A stretch of 64,000 bases of DNA from Vespa crabro (taxonomy: Eukaryota > Arthropoda > Insecta > Hymenoptera > Vespidae): positions 6,329,339-6,393,338 of the forward strand of contig NC_060960.1 of assembly GCF_910589235.1 (NCBI RefSeq). The letters run 5' to 3'. The position numbers were made by a program, and so were the translations under genes. Positions 13,401 to 25,784 of the stretch are shown one piece after another; position 1 is the first letter of the stretch; each line of letters starts with the position of its first letter. Under the pieces are notes generated by a model. The model worked only from the letters and a program-made list of their open reading frames with translations. It was not told the DNA's origin and made no database searches.

Positions 13401-14052
13401 TATTTATTAAATTAAATTAATCCTTTAAATTAAAACTGTAAAATAAAAAATAAAATACTTCTGAAATGTATCAAATTATACAGCAATTACGTCAGCAGTG
13501 TTTGCGTTGTATCGTTCATAGCAAAGAATATCAATTGTCCAAGTCTCACCACGTAGAAGTAACTGTCTATATAGAAAATCCAGTTGCAAATAAAAAAAAT
13601 ATAAATAATTCAATAAAATTATATTAAGTATTCTCTAAAGAAATTATAAATCTGTAAATATACATATATATGTACAGGATATATATCTATTTAATTATAA
13701 TAAAATCGAATAAATATACATATAAGAATATAATATTTTAAACGATAAAGTATATATATTACGTACAAGATAAGAAAGATACTATATATCTCCAGGATCC
13801 AAGAATACTGAATTTCCTAGAATTTCAAGCGAAAAATAAAGTTCATATTAATGCTGGTTACTACCTATCTCTTTCTATATTAGATAGTGCTTTAAAGTTA
13901 TGTATTTAATTTAATATTTTATGTAGACAGGTAGGAGTTAAAAACGATCACGTTATATTCCATAGCGAGCTCTTCTGCATCATAGTATGTGTGTATAATG
14001 AGATCTGAAAAATTGTAAAGTTGTATTAATAAAAGAAAATATGCACATACTC

Positions 14053-14101
<49 letters not shown>

Positions 14102-15447
14102 AATTCTTCTTATATACATATATATATAAAATATAATTAGTTATTAATTATTAATTGGAATATCAAATAAAATGCAAGGAAATTATTGATACTGCCGTTA
14201 TGATAAAACGGTCCTGAAAAACCATAGCGATTTTATTTTTGCGAATACATTTTAGATAACGCTGCGACTTGCAGAAATTGTTTATTCGGCAATTGATTAG
14301 TATAGTAGAGACAGATAATACCTTAATAAAATTGTATTAATTCTCTGTAATTACGAGGAGCACGTAAATTCTGTGGAATATTTCGTGGATTCAATTGAAT
14401 AAACATAGGCGTCAATTCGCAAGATCGCAAGGGATAACGATTATCGCAGCGCATTCACAAACATTACCTAACTAGCGGCTATTCTGAAAGTATATAATTT
14501 TCTAATTTATTAATTTATTATTTAAACTTTTTTGAAGACGAATTATAAGCATACAATTACCAAAATAAATAATTTTGTTAATTTAAATTGTGAAAATAAT
14601 TAATTAAAATGAGGAAAAAATATATGAGGGAAAGATAAGTATTTGCCATACGTTTAAATATTTAAATTGAACTTTACACCTTTGCATTAATATAAATCAA
14701 ATATAGACGTTTAATCAGTTAAATTTAAAAATGATAAATGATGAAGAAGATATTTTTATTTTATTTTATTTGCAAAAAATAATAGAAAGATATCATTGGA
14801 TTAAATATTTCTATCATTCGTATTGCTTATAGATTAAAAATTTTTTAATTTTATAAATTTAAAAATTTACAATGATTTAAAATAAATGAAAGGGAAAAAT
14901 GAATTTGAAGATAAAAAAAAAGATAAGGATGAAAGAAGGTAAGAAAGTAGGTCGGAAGGAAAAGCAAAGCTCGTATCGGGCCGAGTAACTGCGATAATTA
15001 ATATCAGTTTAGAGAGAACTTAGTAAATGCAATAAGTTAATAAGCAAAGAGCAAGGAAATTTCATGCTCCGATCGAGCGTTTCCTGTACAGTACCGAACT
15101 TCTATTTTCTCATATTTACGCACATGTGTGTGTCTGTATGTATGTGTGTGTACATATATGTAAATACATAAATATACATGTATGTACTTCTATTCAATCT
15201 TGTTACATACTTATAATTCTTTTTATCAACGTTTTCATGATCAAAAAAAAAAAAATCAAACATTATAATCATATTCTTTTCTCAAAAAGAAAATGAATTA
15301 TGATCAAATCTGACACTTTTTTTTAATTGTTTTAAAGAAATATTTGAGAAGATATAATCGTTGACATTGTTCCTAATATTTTCTGATCACCCATTATGAT
15401 GATCTGAAAATATATTCATATATTATGATTTATATGAATTTTATCAT

Positions 15448-15491
<44 letters not shown>

Positions 15492-15772
15492 ATATATACA
15501 TAAATAGATACATTAATGTAAGTGCTTGTTCCAGTAGATAATCTTCTCTTACAGTTGCCGTTATCGAGCAAAGGCAAACTTATCTGTTCTAACCGTGGTC
15601 TAATCCTACTCTCTGAAACTACCTTACGTTTTGAAGTCTTCCTCATCTACCCCTTCTATACTTAAGCACTTGTATTTGTTGGACATAAGGCAAGGAGCAG
15701 ACCAAAGTACCCAACGCCGACTTCAATTTTGATATAATGTTCGAGGTCTATGTTAATCGATGCAATATGTAA

Positions 15773-15835
<63 letters not shown>

Positions 15836-16611
15836 AACAATTTTGGTTCTATCTTATCTTCTCTGATCGTACAACGATAATCTTTTTTACAATGATGTTC
15901 CTACTTCTTTATTTAAATTTTTGACTATAATTCTATGAGGAATTAAACAGAATTGCGAACTATGTTACCTTTTAATCTGCGAATATGAACGTAAATACTT
16001 CCTTGTACACAGGATTTTCTACCGAACAATGGCGATTCATTCAGTTTTTTACATATTACTTATTCTTAATGTCTGAAATGAAATTAAATCGTTTAATTTT
16101 TTAATTATAATGAAATATATAAGAAATATTTTTTTACTTAAAGGATCAGTGAAATCTTACATCTAGTGTTGTCGTACCAATCAAGATTTTTTTAAATAAA
16201 TTAATAAATGCACAATATCGAAAAGCATGTTTGATTATTTAAATCGGTCTACGTAGTGATAGAATGATAACTTTTATAATCTGAAATAATAAATAATTAA
16301 TTTTGAATCTTATTCGTATACATATATTATTTGATCTCCTTTTGATATTAAATAACAAAATGTAAAGAGAGAAAAAGAACAAATGTAATTAAAAGAAAAT
16401 ATTTAAACGCCATAAGATTATATCTCACGTTAATTACAAATATGAACATTCGTGTGAATAAATACAAACCATGTTGATAAGTGCTGAACGATCCATATCT
16501 AATCCATAAATTACATGGCTATGATATCGGCGATATCGAGTACACAATTGCAAGTTTACATTAGGTTTGGCACGTAACGTGTGCGAATCCCAAACATGTC
16601 ATATGTATCTA

Positions 16612-16657
<46 letters not shown>

Positions 16658-16703
16658 CATGTAGATACGTAGATACACTATGTAAAAGCTTACGTATGTT
16701 CAG
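13401..16703. other. Non-coding AT-rich stretch
   Basis: No supported gene. It contains (TA)n at 14057-14098, 15451-15490 and 16613-16652, (GA)n at 15776-15832, and TG/TA repeats near 15125-15185. A minus-strand frame at 15416-15646 starts in moderately GC-rich DNA but is extended by a TA repeat, so it is not called. Confidence 0.6.
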
Positions 16704-16864
16704 ATCGGCTTAAGACCGACAACGAAGAAGCTATTCGCTTTCTCTGCAACATGAGAAAAGAGGATATTACCATGGGAAATCCTTTAACACGAAATCCACA
16801 GAGCCGAACTTCGTACAACCAACCTTATTATCAGCCTACTATAGATCTATTAAACTATGAATAA
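16704..16864 (+). CDS. Possible terminal coding exon, unrecognised
   Basis: A TATGTTCAG acceptor precedes 52 open codons in phase 1 that end in TAA TAG. The translation begins RLKTDNEEAIRFLCNMRKED and ends YYQPTIDLLNYE; it is polar, with balanced composition and no repeats, in an otherwise stop-rich A/T background. The minus strand also has splice-like signals here (TGTTGCAG and GTAAGC), which weakens the strand call. No family is recognised. Confidence 0.3.
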
Positions 16865-17120
16865 TAGTGAATTTTCTTATAAAGATTAACGATATGTACA
16901 TACGTCGGAAATTGCATTATGTACTTACATTCTACTCAGTTTATGATTTAAATATTTTTCCTTTACTGTATCGTCGTTTTCTTAACGTTCAAGACTTCAA
17001 TACCGTTCCTCTATATCGTTCTTATCCCTTATGAAACAATGTATTACTAGAAAATTTGTTTTAACGTTTGTAAACAGCTCACATTTTTCTAGAAAACATA
17101 ATAAAGTTTCGTATTCTCTC

Positions 17121-17176
<56 letters not shown>

Positions 17177-17437
17177 TCTCCCCCCTATCTTTATCTTTCT
17201 AATGTTGATATAATGCAATTTATTTAAATGCAAAAAATCTTACATTTCTTTTACACGATGACAAAACATTTCTCGAGAGAACATATTAATGAGAACTAAC
17301 TAATGAGAGAATAATTGGAATAATTACGATATTACAATGTACGCTAAAGTAAGTTCGTTACTCACAAATCTTATCCTTTTCTATTTGTCTCTAGTTCTCT
17401 TTCTCCCTTCCTCTCTCTCTCTTTCTCTCTCTCTCTT

Positions 17438-17484
<47 letters not shown>

Positions 17485-18206
17485 TACTCTCTGAGTACTC
17501 TCTCCATTTATATTTAATCAAAAATCCGCTTACTACTTTACCCGAGCAAACCAATTTTAAGACGGAAATCTAAAGTTTCCGCGTTTAAAATACATCTAAC
17601 GACTGAACTTCTCATAACAAGATATGACTACAAACATTCTTTATTAAATAAAAATTATGTTAGTAAGTTAACAAAATTCAATAATAAAAAAGACTAAAAA
17701 TAGACAGATGAAAATACAAATCAAGTTGATTTAAACATTCGAAATCGTTGATGATAATAAATTAAATTACGTGATGTATCCAATAAAAATAATCATTAAG
17801 TGTTATCGCAATTTCTCATATATGTTCAAATTTTCTATATGTGATCTTTCATATTGTTTTACAATACGTAATCAGTTAATAATTGTTTTTGCAAATAAAA
17901 CATGAACGATGATTTCGTAATAATTAGCTATCATTACGACTAATGGTATTAAAGTTATAAAATTTTTTAAGTATTAATAAAACAAATATTAATTAAAAAG
18001 ATATATATCGTAACCAATTATCCAAATATATGTATCCCGTAATTTCAATATCAATTCTATAAACCATTAGGACACAACCAGTTTTCAATACCTATTAAAC
18101 TTTTCTATCTTATGAAAGGAACATTATTTTAAATTGAATTAATTTAGCTATCGCTAAATCATATGGAATCATCACAATAGCATACATGAAATTTCTGTTA
18201 TAATAT

Positions 18207-18229
<23 letters not shown>
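16865..18229. other. Non-coding AT-rich stretch with two CT microsatellites
   Basis: It contains CT dinucleotide tracts at 17120-17175 and 17405-17485. No supported gene: the frames listed through these tracts are Ser/Leu repeats created by CT. Confidence 0.7.
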
Positions 18230-18283
<54 letters not shown>

Positions 18284-18302
18284 TATATATATATATGTAT
18301 AT
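18230..18302. repeat. Long AT palindrome with AGACA/TGTCT arms
   Basis: ATACATATATATAGAC on the left is mirrored by GTCTATATATATATATGTAT on the right across a pure TA core. The whole segment can fold as a near-perfect cruciform or hairpin. A TACA tetranucleotide run precedes it. Confidence 0.6.
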
Positions 18303-18569
18303 GTATAATTATGTATTAATGAATATGCTATAACTACTTGATCATCATTCCTCGATATACCATTATTGTCTTTGGCCTTTTATCATTTATCAAACGAAAC
18401 TGCTTAATTACCTTCCCTCCTCTTACTCTGTTCTGTTTCCAAGAACTCAGTTTAATTTTGCGTATTCTGTTCCACGGTTCTCCATTATCTTCTCCTCCTC
18501 TTCCATTTCACGATTTATTTTAATCCCTTTTTCCGTTCGAAAGCATCCGTTATTATCCGGCTCCAGCAG

Positions 18570-18855
18570 TAACTTCGAAATTATTGTCCGATTCGCTATT
18601 GACCATTACAAATCTGAAAAAATAACGTCATTTATTTTAATTACATCGGTATTCTTTAATTTAAGATATATTTTCAATTAGATTATAGAAAAACTTAATA
18701 TTAGATATTCATGTATTAAAAATGTAAAAAAAAAGCAAATGATTAAAATCGTTTTAATGGAAGATTCGATCATATAATATAATCTTATTCCAACTCATCG
18801 TCTAGATGGATAAATCAGCGAGTATCAGGCATATTTCTCGTTACAAGCTAATAAA

Positions 18856-18907
<52 letters not shown>

Positions 18908-19187
18908 GTATATATATATATGTATATATATGTATATATATATGTAGACGTCATAACTATTGACCGATTCGTTATTGATCATTATTAATATCTAAAATCT
19001 TTACGTCATTTATTTAAATTACGTAGAAATTTCTTAATTTGAAATATATTTGTATTTGTTAAAAATTTTCAATTTATTAAAAATGTAAGAAGAAATTATT
19101 AAAATTATTCCAACGGAATATTTCATGATATAACATAATCTAATACTAACTTATCGTTTAGACAGATAAATCAGTAAGTGTCAGGAA

Positions 19188-19228
<41 letters not shown>

Positions 19229-19320
19229 ACAAGTTAATAAAATATACATGTACGTAGGCGCCATAACGGGAGAGTATTGATTATTATCGTATTCTGTCTG
19301 AAATTATTTACGTAATGTAT
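18570..19320. repeat. Tandem duplication of about 355 bp whose copies carry different microsatellites
   Basis: CCGATTCG(C/T)TATTGA(C/T)CATTA occurs at 18588 and 18964, and (A/G)GATAAATCAG(C/T)(A/G)AGT(A/G)TCAGG occurs at 18808 and about 19164, with collinear text between. After TCAGGCATAT the first copy continues to a (TA)n tract. At the matching place the second copy has a (CT)n tract (19190-19227), and both resume with ACAAG(C/T)TAATAAAATATACAT. A third, partial copy starts at about 19258. Confidence 0.7.
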
Positions 19321-19685
19321 GCTTACTTAGGTTTACGCCCATCCAGGTGGTACTGATGCTTCATCGTGAACCTCAGAATATTTGATTATACGATACATTA
19401 GTAAGTAAACGATCTCTGATCTTACATCACGATCGTATCTCATTTTACTTCATCTATTATGCTAAATTTTATTGATAGCTTCATTAGTATCGATTTTTCA
19501 TCGTAATATTTTTTTTAAGAATTCAACAAAACGTCGAAAAAGGTTTTACGCTGTTCTAATTGGATATAAAAATGGAGCATGGATTTTTTATATTATTTCC
19601 AAAAAAAAAAAAAAAAAAAGAAAAAAAAAGGAGGATTTAGTAACAAAAATATCAATATATCTTATTTACGTTTGTGTGGGGGAAG

Positions 19686-19730
<45 letters not shown>

Positions 19731-21110
19731 GAGTATGTTTATGTTTGTGTGTTTATCAGTGATCAAGGTCCATGCTACTCAGAAACATAGATAAGTGATC
19801 AAATCGACGATAAGTCAGACACTTACTTGACGTTGAGTCACCAGTGGAGCTTCTCGTGGTTTTCGTCGAATTGGAAACTAAACTAACTTCCTGTAGTTAG
19901 TTTCCTTTTGGAAGATCCACAAGACTTAGAGAGTAACGGCACGTTTGTCACGCAGAAAGGAAACCAGTGAATTAATTGGAAAGATTATACACGTTACCTA
20001 TTCGTTACGTTTTAACTAGAAAAGCTACCAGAGAAATATCATAATATTCACATATGTACCATTTCAAATGTACTATGGTATAAATGACGTTGTACGTATG
20101 AGTATAAATAATAACAGAGATAAACTAATAATTTTACTACGAAATTCTCTTTTGCTTTTCTAATTGCATATATTAAAACAAAAGTGATAAATATAATATC
20201 TGAAAAATAAAATTGTATGTTTAACAAATAAAATAAAAAACAAAACAAAGAAAAAAACAAAAAAAAGACTACATACATTCGTAATAATCGTTGATCGACT
20301 GATGATAAAAACGTAAATTTCTTTGAAACATACTGACGGTAGTTAACGAAGTAAAATTATTTAAAATATCATACGAAATAATTATTATTATTTAATGTAT
20401 TAACTGACTATTATTATAAATATAAAAAAAAGAGTAATTAATTATGATTAATTCTCTTTTGAATTGTTCCATGATAATATCAATTGGAAGCTTTACAACG
20501 AAAACGGCGAATAATATTATATCTCTTATAAGGATTTGCAAATCGATATTTGTCATTTCATTCAAAAGCTCCTGATCATAATACCTGACGTCTCAAATTC
20601 TACGCAATTCTATGCTCTTCCTTCTCAAATTACTTCTCCCACAATCAGTAATTCACACGTAACATTAAACGATTTGTTAAACGATATTCTAGGCATCACG
20701 TCGAAGTTTCACGATATATTTTCGAATAAAAGTAGAAATGATATAAAAACGTATCATGACAATGGAAGACGTTCTATGATTGGCTCTTATTTTCTCGTTC
20801 TATTCGATAGATTTCAAATATATCGTAGAAGAAATAGGTTATACATCATTTTTAAAATATATTAACGCTACAACAACAATAATATTCAATTCTAATTGTA
20901 ATAAAATTAATTATAATTTTTTTAATAAATTTATTAAATTATAATCAATATATTAATTAACGAGAAGAAAATTTAATTTAAAATACATATTAATTATAAA
21001 ATAATATAAAATCTATATTTCAATGAATTTTTGTTGAATTGTTACTTTTTTTTCTATTGATTTTATATTGCATAATCTATTTATTTTATTTTATTTAGAA
21101 AAATCGATTG
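19321..21110. other. Non-coding stretch upstream of BLOC1S5, including one unassigned open frame
   Basis: It contains poly-A at 19601-19629, (TA)n at 19686-19728 and an imperfect hairpin at 19843-19920. A plus-strand frame at 20536-20865 is open for 109 codons without repeats (it includes LNDLLNDILGITSKFHDIFS). It lacks an early ATG, has no recognisable domain and is followed by very A/T-rich DNA. It could be a degraded exon or chance. Confidence 0.45.
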
Positions 21111-21114
21111 AAGA

Positions 21115-21204
21115 TAAGTATACCACGCCTGCGCAATGTACTATACTCGATCATATGATTGAACCTCATTTGTGTTACGTTCACGAAGTATTTCCATCGA
21201 CAGC
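21115..21204 (+). promoter_or_regulatory. Probable BLOC1S5 promoter and 5' leader
   Basis: This GC-richer patch ends at the BLOC1S5 start codon. It contains CCTGCGCAAT, which matches the TGCGCA core of NRF1/Ewg sites common at insect housekeeping promoters. There is no TATA box at the expected distance. The start site itself cannot be placed. Confidence 0.4.
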
Positions 21205-21696
21205 ATGGCGTCCGTTATCAAAGGTTCGATCATGTAATAATATTTGAAAATTTAGAAAGAAAAATATTCTAAACTTAATAACATATTATTATATCAAAGA
21301 TGATTACAATGACATTATTCGAGATCACGTTTTCGTAGACACGGGAGAAATTTGGACTAGACTCTTTGAACATCGACCATTTATCCAAGGAGAAGTAACT
21401 TTTTTCTTAAGAGAATTTCAGGTAAATTAATATTCTTCTAATATAACAATTATTAAAAATTATTTCATTATCAAAAAGAAATCAAATAAATTTCTCACCT
21501 GAGTGAAGGTAATTTATTTTTTTTTAACTTTATAATTTTCTATCTACATTGATACATATATAACCTGAAATTTGTAAACATTATATATTTAAATAAAACT
21601 TGCAAGCATCAAAAGTCTTTCCTCATTATATATATATATATATAATGTATATATATATATATATACATTATATATAATATACAATTGACAAATGAC

Positions 21697-21740
<44 letters not shown>

Positions 21741-22278
21741 ATTCTTTACTATAATATTGTAATATTAAGAGATGAATGAAATAGTTATGCATTAAGATTT
21801 TAAATATGACAAATTAGTATATTTATTGATTTGTATTTGTCTAGGAAAAGAGAGACGACGGAGAAGTGGAAAGACTTTTCAAAATTCTTGAATATTCAAC
21901 GGAATTAGACCAAAATCAGTTGCCACGTGCTGAACAACTTGGAGATTGTCATTTACCAAGTTTAAAAGCAAACATCGATGTTGCACTTAGTATGTGCGAA
22001 CGAGTACTTCAGAGACAAGAAGAATTTGATAGTGTACGTACTTCAAAAGTAGCAATAAAAAAATAATTCATTTATATGATAACTATTTTATAACTACTTG
22101 TATATAACAGGATTTTGCTTTGCAACATAATAGAGAAATTCGTAAAGCGGAATGGGAAAAGTTCATAAATGATATGAGCGACAAATGTCAAAAAGTGGAT
22201 AAAGCCTTTCAGGACAAAGAAAACGAAATCAAAGAATATTATATCGATTTAGAAAAAAAGTTACATATTACACCTTGA
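21205..22278 (+). CDS. BLOC1S5: BLOC-1 subunit 5 (Muted)
   Basis: Four coding exons close in frame: 21205-21223, 21300-21421, 21845-22033 and 22111-22278, all with GT-AG introns, giving 165 residues. Residues near 22-48 read GEIWTRLFEHRPFIQGEVTF followed by FLREFQEKR, which closely matches the conserved core of vertebrate Muted (GEIHSRLLDHRPVIQGET…). The remainder is a charged, helical region (LPRAEQLGDCHLPSLKANID… and a Lys/Glu-rich C-terminus) typical of the coiled-coil BLOC-1 subunits. BLOC-1 is a cytosolic complex that acts on endosomes to deliver cargo to lysosome-related organelles such as pigment granules. The length is near the usual 170-190. The start is the first ATG and follows a short leader. 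Only 143 bases separate its stop from the TMEM199 start, and I see no AATAAA between them. Confidence 0.9.
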
Positions 22279-22421
22279 TTTAATTAATATTTTACATTTA
22301 CAGCTTCCAAATATTCTTAAAATAATTATAATAGTGCCACGTACACATAAATATTTAATATCATTATAATACTAATATTATTTTTTGAAAAATATCTATA
22401 TCATTTTTATACGATATAAAA

Positions 22422-23162
22422 ATGCCTGTAGAAACAATCGATGATCCATCCATATGTGTGAAACCAAACACAAAATTAATAGACTTTGTTTGGAAATACA
22501 TATCCGATGTAAATGATGCACCACCTGGTATTGCTACTTTAAAGAAGAGTAATAGGAAGAAGTGCAATGACGTTTTATTGAAATTAAGTGATATAAATTG
22601 GTTAAATAATTATTTACAAGAATATAGAAAAACTACAGCTAAAAAAGTATATTTACATGAAATATTAGAGGATGTTGATGTAATATTACCAACACCAAAA
22701 ATTACACCTAGAAATCCTGAATTGGAAGCAAGAATACAAAAACTGACAGCGCAACAAAATGCAAGAGAATATAAAGCTATGACTAAAAGTATTGATTCCA
22801 CACGAAAAGATTTACCAGAAGATACATTAGCATATCAAAGTAAGAAATAATATTTTGATTGGTACTTTATTATTTATATGATTAAATTATTATTCCATTT
22901 TTTATTTACAGTGAAGCAAATAAATAAACAACTAATTGCTGTTGCACAATTTATCTTCTCTGTATTAGCAGGATTTGCATTTGGTTTCGTCGGAGTAGAA
23001 TTAATAGTTGGTAATTTAGATTTTGGATTTAGACTGTTACTGGGTATAATATGTGCATTAGTAATTGCTTTGGCAGAAATCTACTTTCTGGCTATTAAGT
23101 TAAATGAAGACTGTTATGATGTATTTTCAACGCCTAAACCAACAAAATTACATCAAGAATAA
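22422..23162 (+). CDS. TMEM199: TMEM199 / Vma12-like V-ATPase assembly factor
   Basis: Two exons (22422-22839 and 22912-23162, phase 1 junction) give 222 residues. The cytosolic part contains TPRNPELEARIQKLTAQQNA followed by REYKAMTK, the signature of the Vma12/TMEM199 family (vertebrate form TPRNPELVARLEKI…EYKRIT). The second exon encodes two transmembrane helices (about residues 150-172 and 180-202: AQFIFSVLAGFAFGFVGVEL and LLLGIICALVIALAEIYFLA) joined by a short loop, then a polar tail. In yeast and mammals this ER membrane protein helps assemble the V0 sector of the proton-pumping V-ATPase. Size and topology fit the family. The stop codon overlaps an AATAAA string, and a second AATAAA lies at 23340. 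CHRAC1 converges on it from the right. Confidence 0.92.
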
Positions 23163-23339
23163 AATGTAAATCAGACAAGAATATTTTATATTATCTTATA
23201 AATGTGATTCTAAAAATTATAAATCAGTATGTTTTTGTTATTAAAAAATTTGGTAAGGCACATAATATTTTTTATATTCTTAAACTATTTATAATAATAC
23301 TAATGCATTATATTATATATATATATTATATATATATGT

Positions 23340-23345
23340 AATAAA
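23340..23345 (+). terminator. Poly(A) signal candidate for TMEM199
   Basis: AATAAA about 180 bases after the stop codon, in the tail-to-tail interval with CHRAC1. An earlier AATAAA overlaps the stop codon itself (23158-23163), so short and long 3' ends are both possible. Confidence 0.5.
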
Positions 23346-23800
23346 ATTGCATACTGCTTTTTTCTTTTATTTTATTATAAAAATTATCAATTCTTTTAAA
23401 TAAATACACGTGCGCATTATAAAAGACACTATTTTACTGTAAATACACACAAATTAAAAATGATAATTTTATTGAAAAATATATGAAATATAAAGATTTA
23501 AAAATGTATTTCTTTCAAAAGAAATTTTTTTTCTCTAAAAGTAGTTGAATTAACAATATTCAAGTGAAACAATTAATTTTATATTCTTTGTTATTCTTAA
23601 TTTTGACTAAATTTTTCATATTTTTGGTCACTCATTATTACAAATAATATGATCCATATTAATTAATAAGAATCATATAGACATAATTTGATGTCTTCAA
23701 TAAAATATCTTAAAAATAAAATTGTAGACTAAATATTTTCTAAAATACTTATTAAGCATAACCTATGAATATAATAGAATTTTATTCTATTTGTTTATTT

Positions 23801-24545
23801 CTACCTCTTAGATTCCTCTTCGCTGTCACTTTTAACACTAGCCTCACTTTTATCACTGAAACTACATTTACCATTTTCTTGTGTTTCTGTTTCATGTTCA
23901 CTACCAGATGAGTTTTCATTATCTTCCTTATTGTCGCTATTAGAACAAGAGTCAGTATCAGATTCGCTATCACTATCTGAGTCTGAGCTACTTTCAGAAG
24001 AACTACTATTCGATGATTTAGATGCCATCATCTCCTTGAATTGCCTTACTGTAATTTTTCGTGGCATTATTTCCCGTAAAAATTCCAATGTATCATTTGT
24101 TTGTACAACTTCTGCTAAATGCTTGTAATCTAAATTATTCCCTTTATTATTTTGCATATGAGCTTCTTCTGTCAGATAGTGAATAAACAATTCCTAAAGA
24201 TATAAAAACATTTTTAATTGACAAATAATATATATATAAATAATTCTAATTTAAACATATATAAACATAATAACGAATAAAGATAATGAATAATATAAAA
24301 TTATAATATTTTTAATAATCCCGCCGTAAAATACGCAAGTCGGCTTAACCACCGTACTCGAATGCATTTGCATCTTTCGAACTTCCGTATATTTATCATT
24401 AAAAACTTACTGTAGCTTTCGTAACTAAATACAGTCCGTCTTGCCCGACTGTATCGACATAAGGTGAACTTTTCATTATGGTTTTTACTCTTGATATAGG
24501 TAAACGTAATTCCTTCATTTTAGATGGTATACCTTGCGCCGCCAT
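23801..24545 (-). CDS. CHRAC1: Chromatin accessibility complex subunit, histone-fold (CHRAC-15/16 type)
   Basis: Two minus-strand exons, 24545-24411 and 24193-23801, meet in phase 0 with GTAAGT and TTTAG signals and give 175 residues. Residues 14-95 form a histone fold: LRLPISRVKTIMKSSPYVDT, then LYLVTKATELFIHYLTEEAH, then a region ending EFLREIMPRKITVRQFKEMM. This matches human CHRAC1 (LPLSRIRVIMKSSPEV…) and fly Chrac-16. After the fold comes a Ser/Asp/Glu-rich acidic tail of about 70 residues, longer than in human (131 residues in total) but of the same character. The partner should be a POLE3/CHRAC-14-type histone-fold protein. Together they bind DNA and assist ISWI nucleosome sliding in the nucleus. 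A TTTATT (AATAAA on this strand) lies at 23781-23786. Confidence 0.93.
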
Positions 24546-24921
24546 TTTTAAAATTAATCTGACAAATCAATACAAACTGAACGACGCTAATAGAAATTGA
24601 CTAACGACGTACATATCGAACTTCGTTACCCGCCAAATTTAAATGAAATAAACGTTTCAATGATTTCATCGATATCGTTGAATTTAAAATTATTATTTTA
24701 CGTAAACTTTGATATATAGTTACAATTTTATTATTATTTATTATTAATTTAATAGATCATTTTTGATTATCAATAAGATACTTAAAAAATATTTTTATTT
24801 AATTGTTTATTCCTTATTATCTAATCAAATAAATTTGAACAGTGTAATACAGATTATATGTAAGATAACAATTTATTCGGAAATGAAATCTTGTATGAAA
24901 AAATTTCCATTCTATTATTTT
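24546..24921. other. Intergenic DNA upstream of CHRAC1
   Basis: Contains the CHRAC1 5' leader and promoter. A CATCGATATCG string at about 24668 resembles, but does not match, the DREF element TATCGATA. No gene seen. Confidence 0.4.
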
Positions 24922-25104
24922 TCAACATATATTTTCATCTAAATTCGCGTATCCTTTTCGCGTGTAAGCATCATCAAAACATTCTATAAAACAGAAGCTA
25001 GTAACATTTCGAGAATTAGTTACGAAATCTTCCGCCATTGCTTTGTCTGTTTCTCTTATAATATTTGTATGCATAGGTACTTCGCTGTTTTCTCCATTTG
25101 ATTT
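24922..25104 (-). CDS. Unassigned protein-like frame between CHRAC1 and Artemis
   Basis: On the minus strand, 60 codons are open after a CTAG acceptor-like site in phase 0 and end in TGA. The translation starts KSNGENSEVPMHTNIIRETD, continues KAMAEDFVTNSRNVTSFCFI and ends ECFDDAYTRKGYANLDENIC. Composition is balanced, with no repeats. ATG codons at 25074 and at about 25038 (AGCAATGGCGG, good context) could start a microprotein of 50 or 38 residues. A second minus-strand frame, shifted by one base, is open just upstream (ending …QSATGNQSVPD), so a longer ancestral frame with a frameshift is also conceivable. The plus strand probably carries the Artemis leader here. Function unknown. Confidence 0.3.
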   Translation of the reverse strand, partial: KSNGENSEVPMHTNIIRETDKAMAEDFVTNSRNVTSFCFIECFDDAYTRKGYANLDENIC

Positions 25105-25108
25105 CTAG

Positions 25109-25212
25109 ATCCGGTACAGACTGATTACCCGTGGCAGATTGATCAGGAGAGACAATTCTTGCGTCAAATTTGTGAAATTCCTTGTGCCAACATATATCAA
25201 AAGATTATTAAG
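25109..25212 (+). other. Candidate 5' non-coding exon of Artemis (or of eEF1-delta)
   Basis: ATTTCTAG precedes and AAG|GTAATT follows this 104-base segment, which contains no ATG. It lies 550 bases upstream of the Artemis coding exon, which itself begins after TATTACAG at 25765. One frame is open throughout, but it joins Artemis out of frame. It is best read as an untranslated exon if it is transcribed on the plus strand. Confidence 0.3.
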
Positions 25213-25784
25213 GTAATTATATAGTATTTTATTATAAAAATATGTAATATATATGGTCTTAATATCTGGATTAAAATTATATATATATATATATGTGTGT
25301 GTGTGTATATATACATACATATAGAGACGAATGAAACGATCGATACGCACATGGTTAACTTGAAATAATAACGATAAAGAATACATCTTTTTTTTACATG
25401 TGCAGACGATTTTACTTGTAATTATTTTATTTCTATTAATTTTATTGTGTGTGAACTACGAAACATATAACTATGTGTGTGTGTATGTATGTGTATATAT
25501 ATGTGTGCGTGTGTGTGTGTGTGGATTAGTTCGTTATATTTAAGCCTACAACAGCTGGTTCAATAAAAATTCACGAATTTAATTTGTTTTAAATTTAAAA
25601 CTAGTAGAAAGATCAAATAAAAGGAATATATTATAAATCGTATTTCATGGATCTCTTGATAGAATAATCTTTTAAAGATTTTTACGTATATATCGCATTT
25701 CCCTTATCTTATTAATCTGTAAGAGGTTAACGGTATAGTTGGCACACTTCGTTTCTATATTACAGGTATATTTCAAATGGCACA

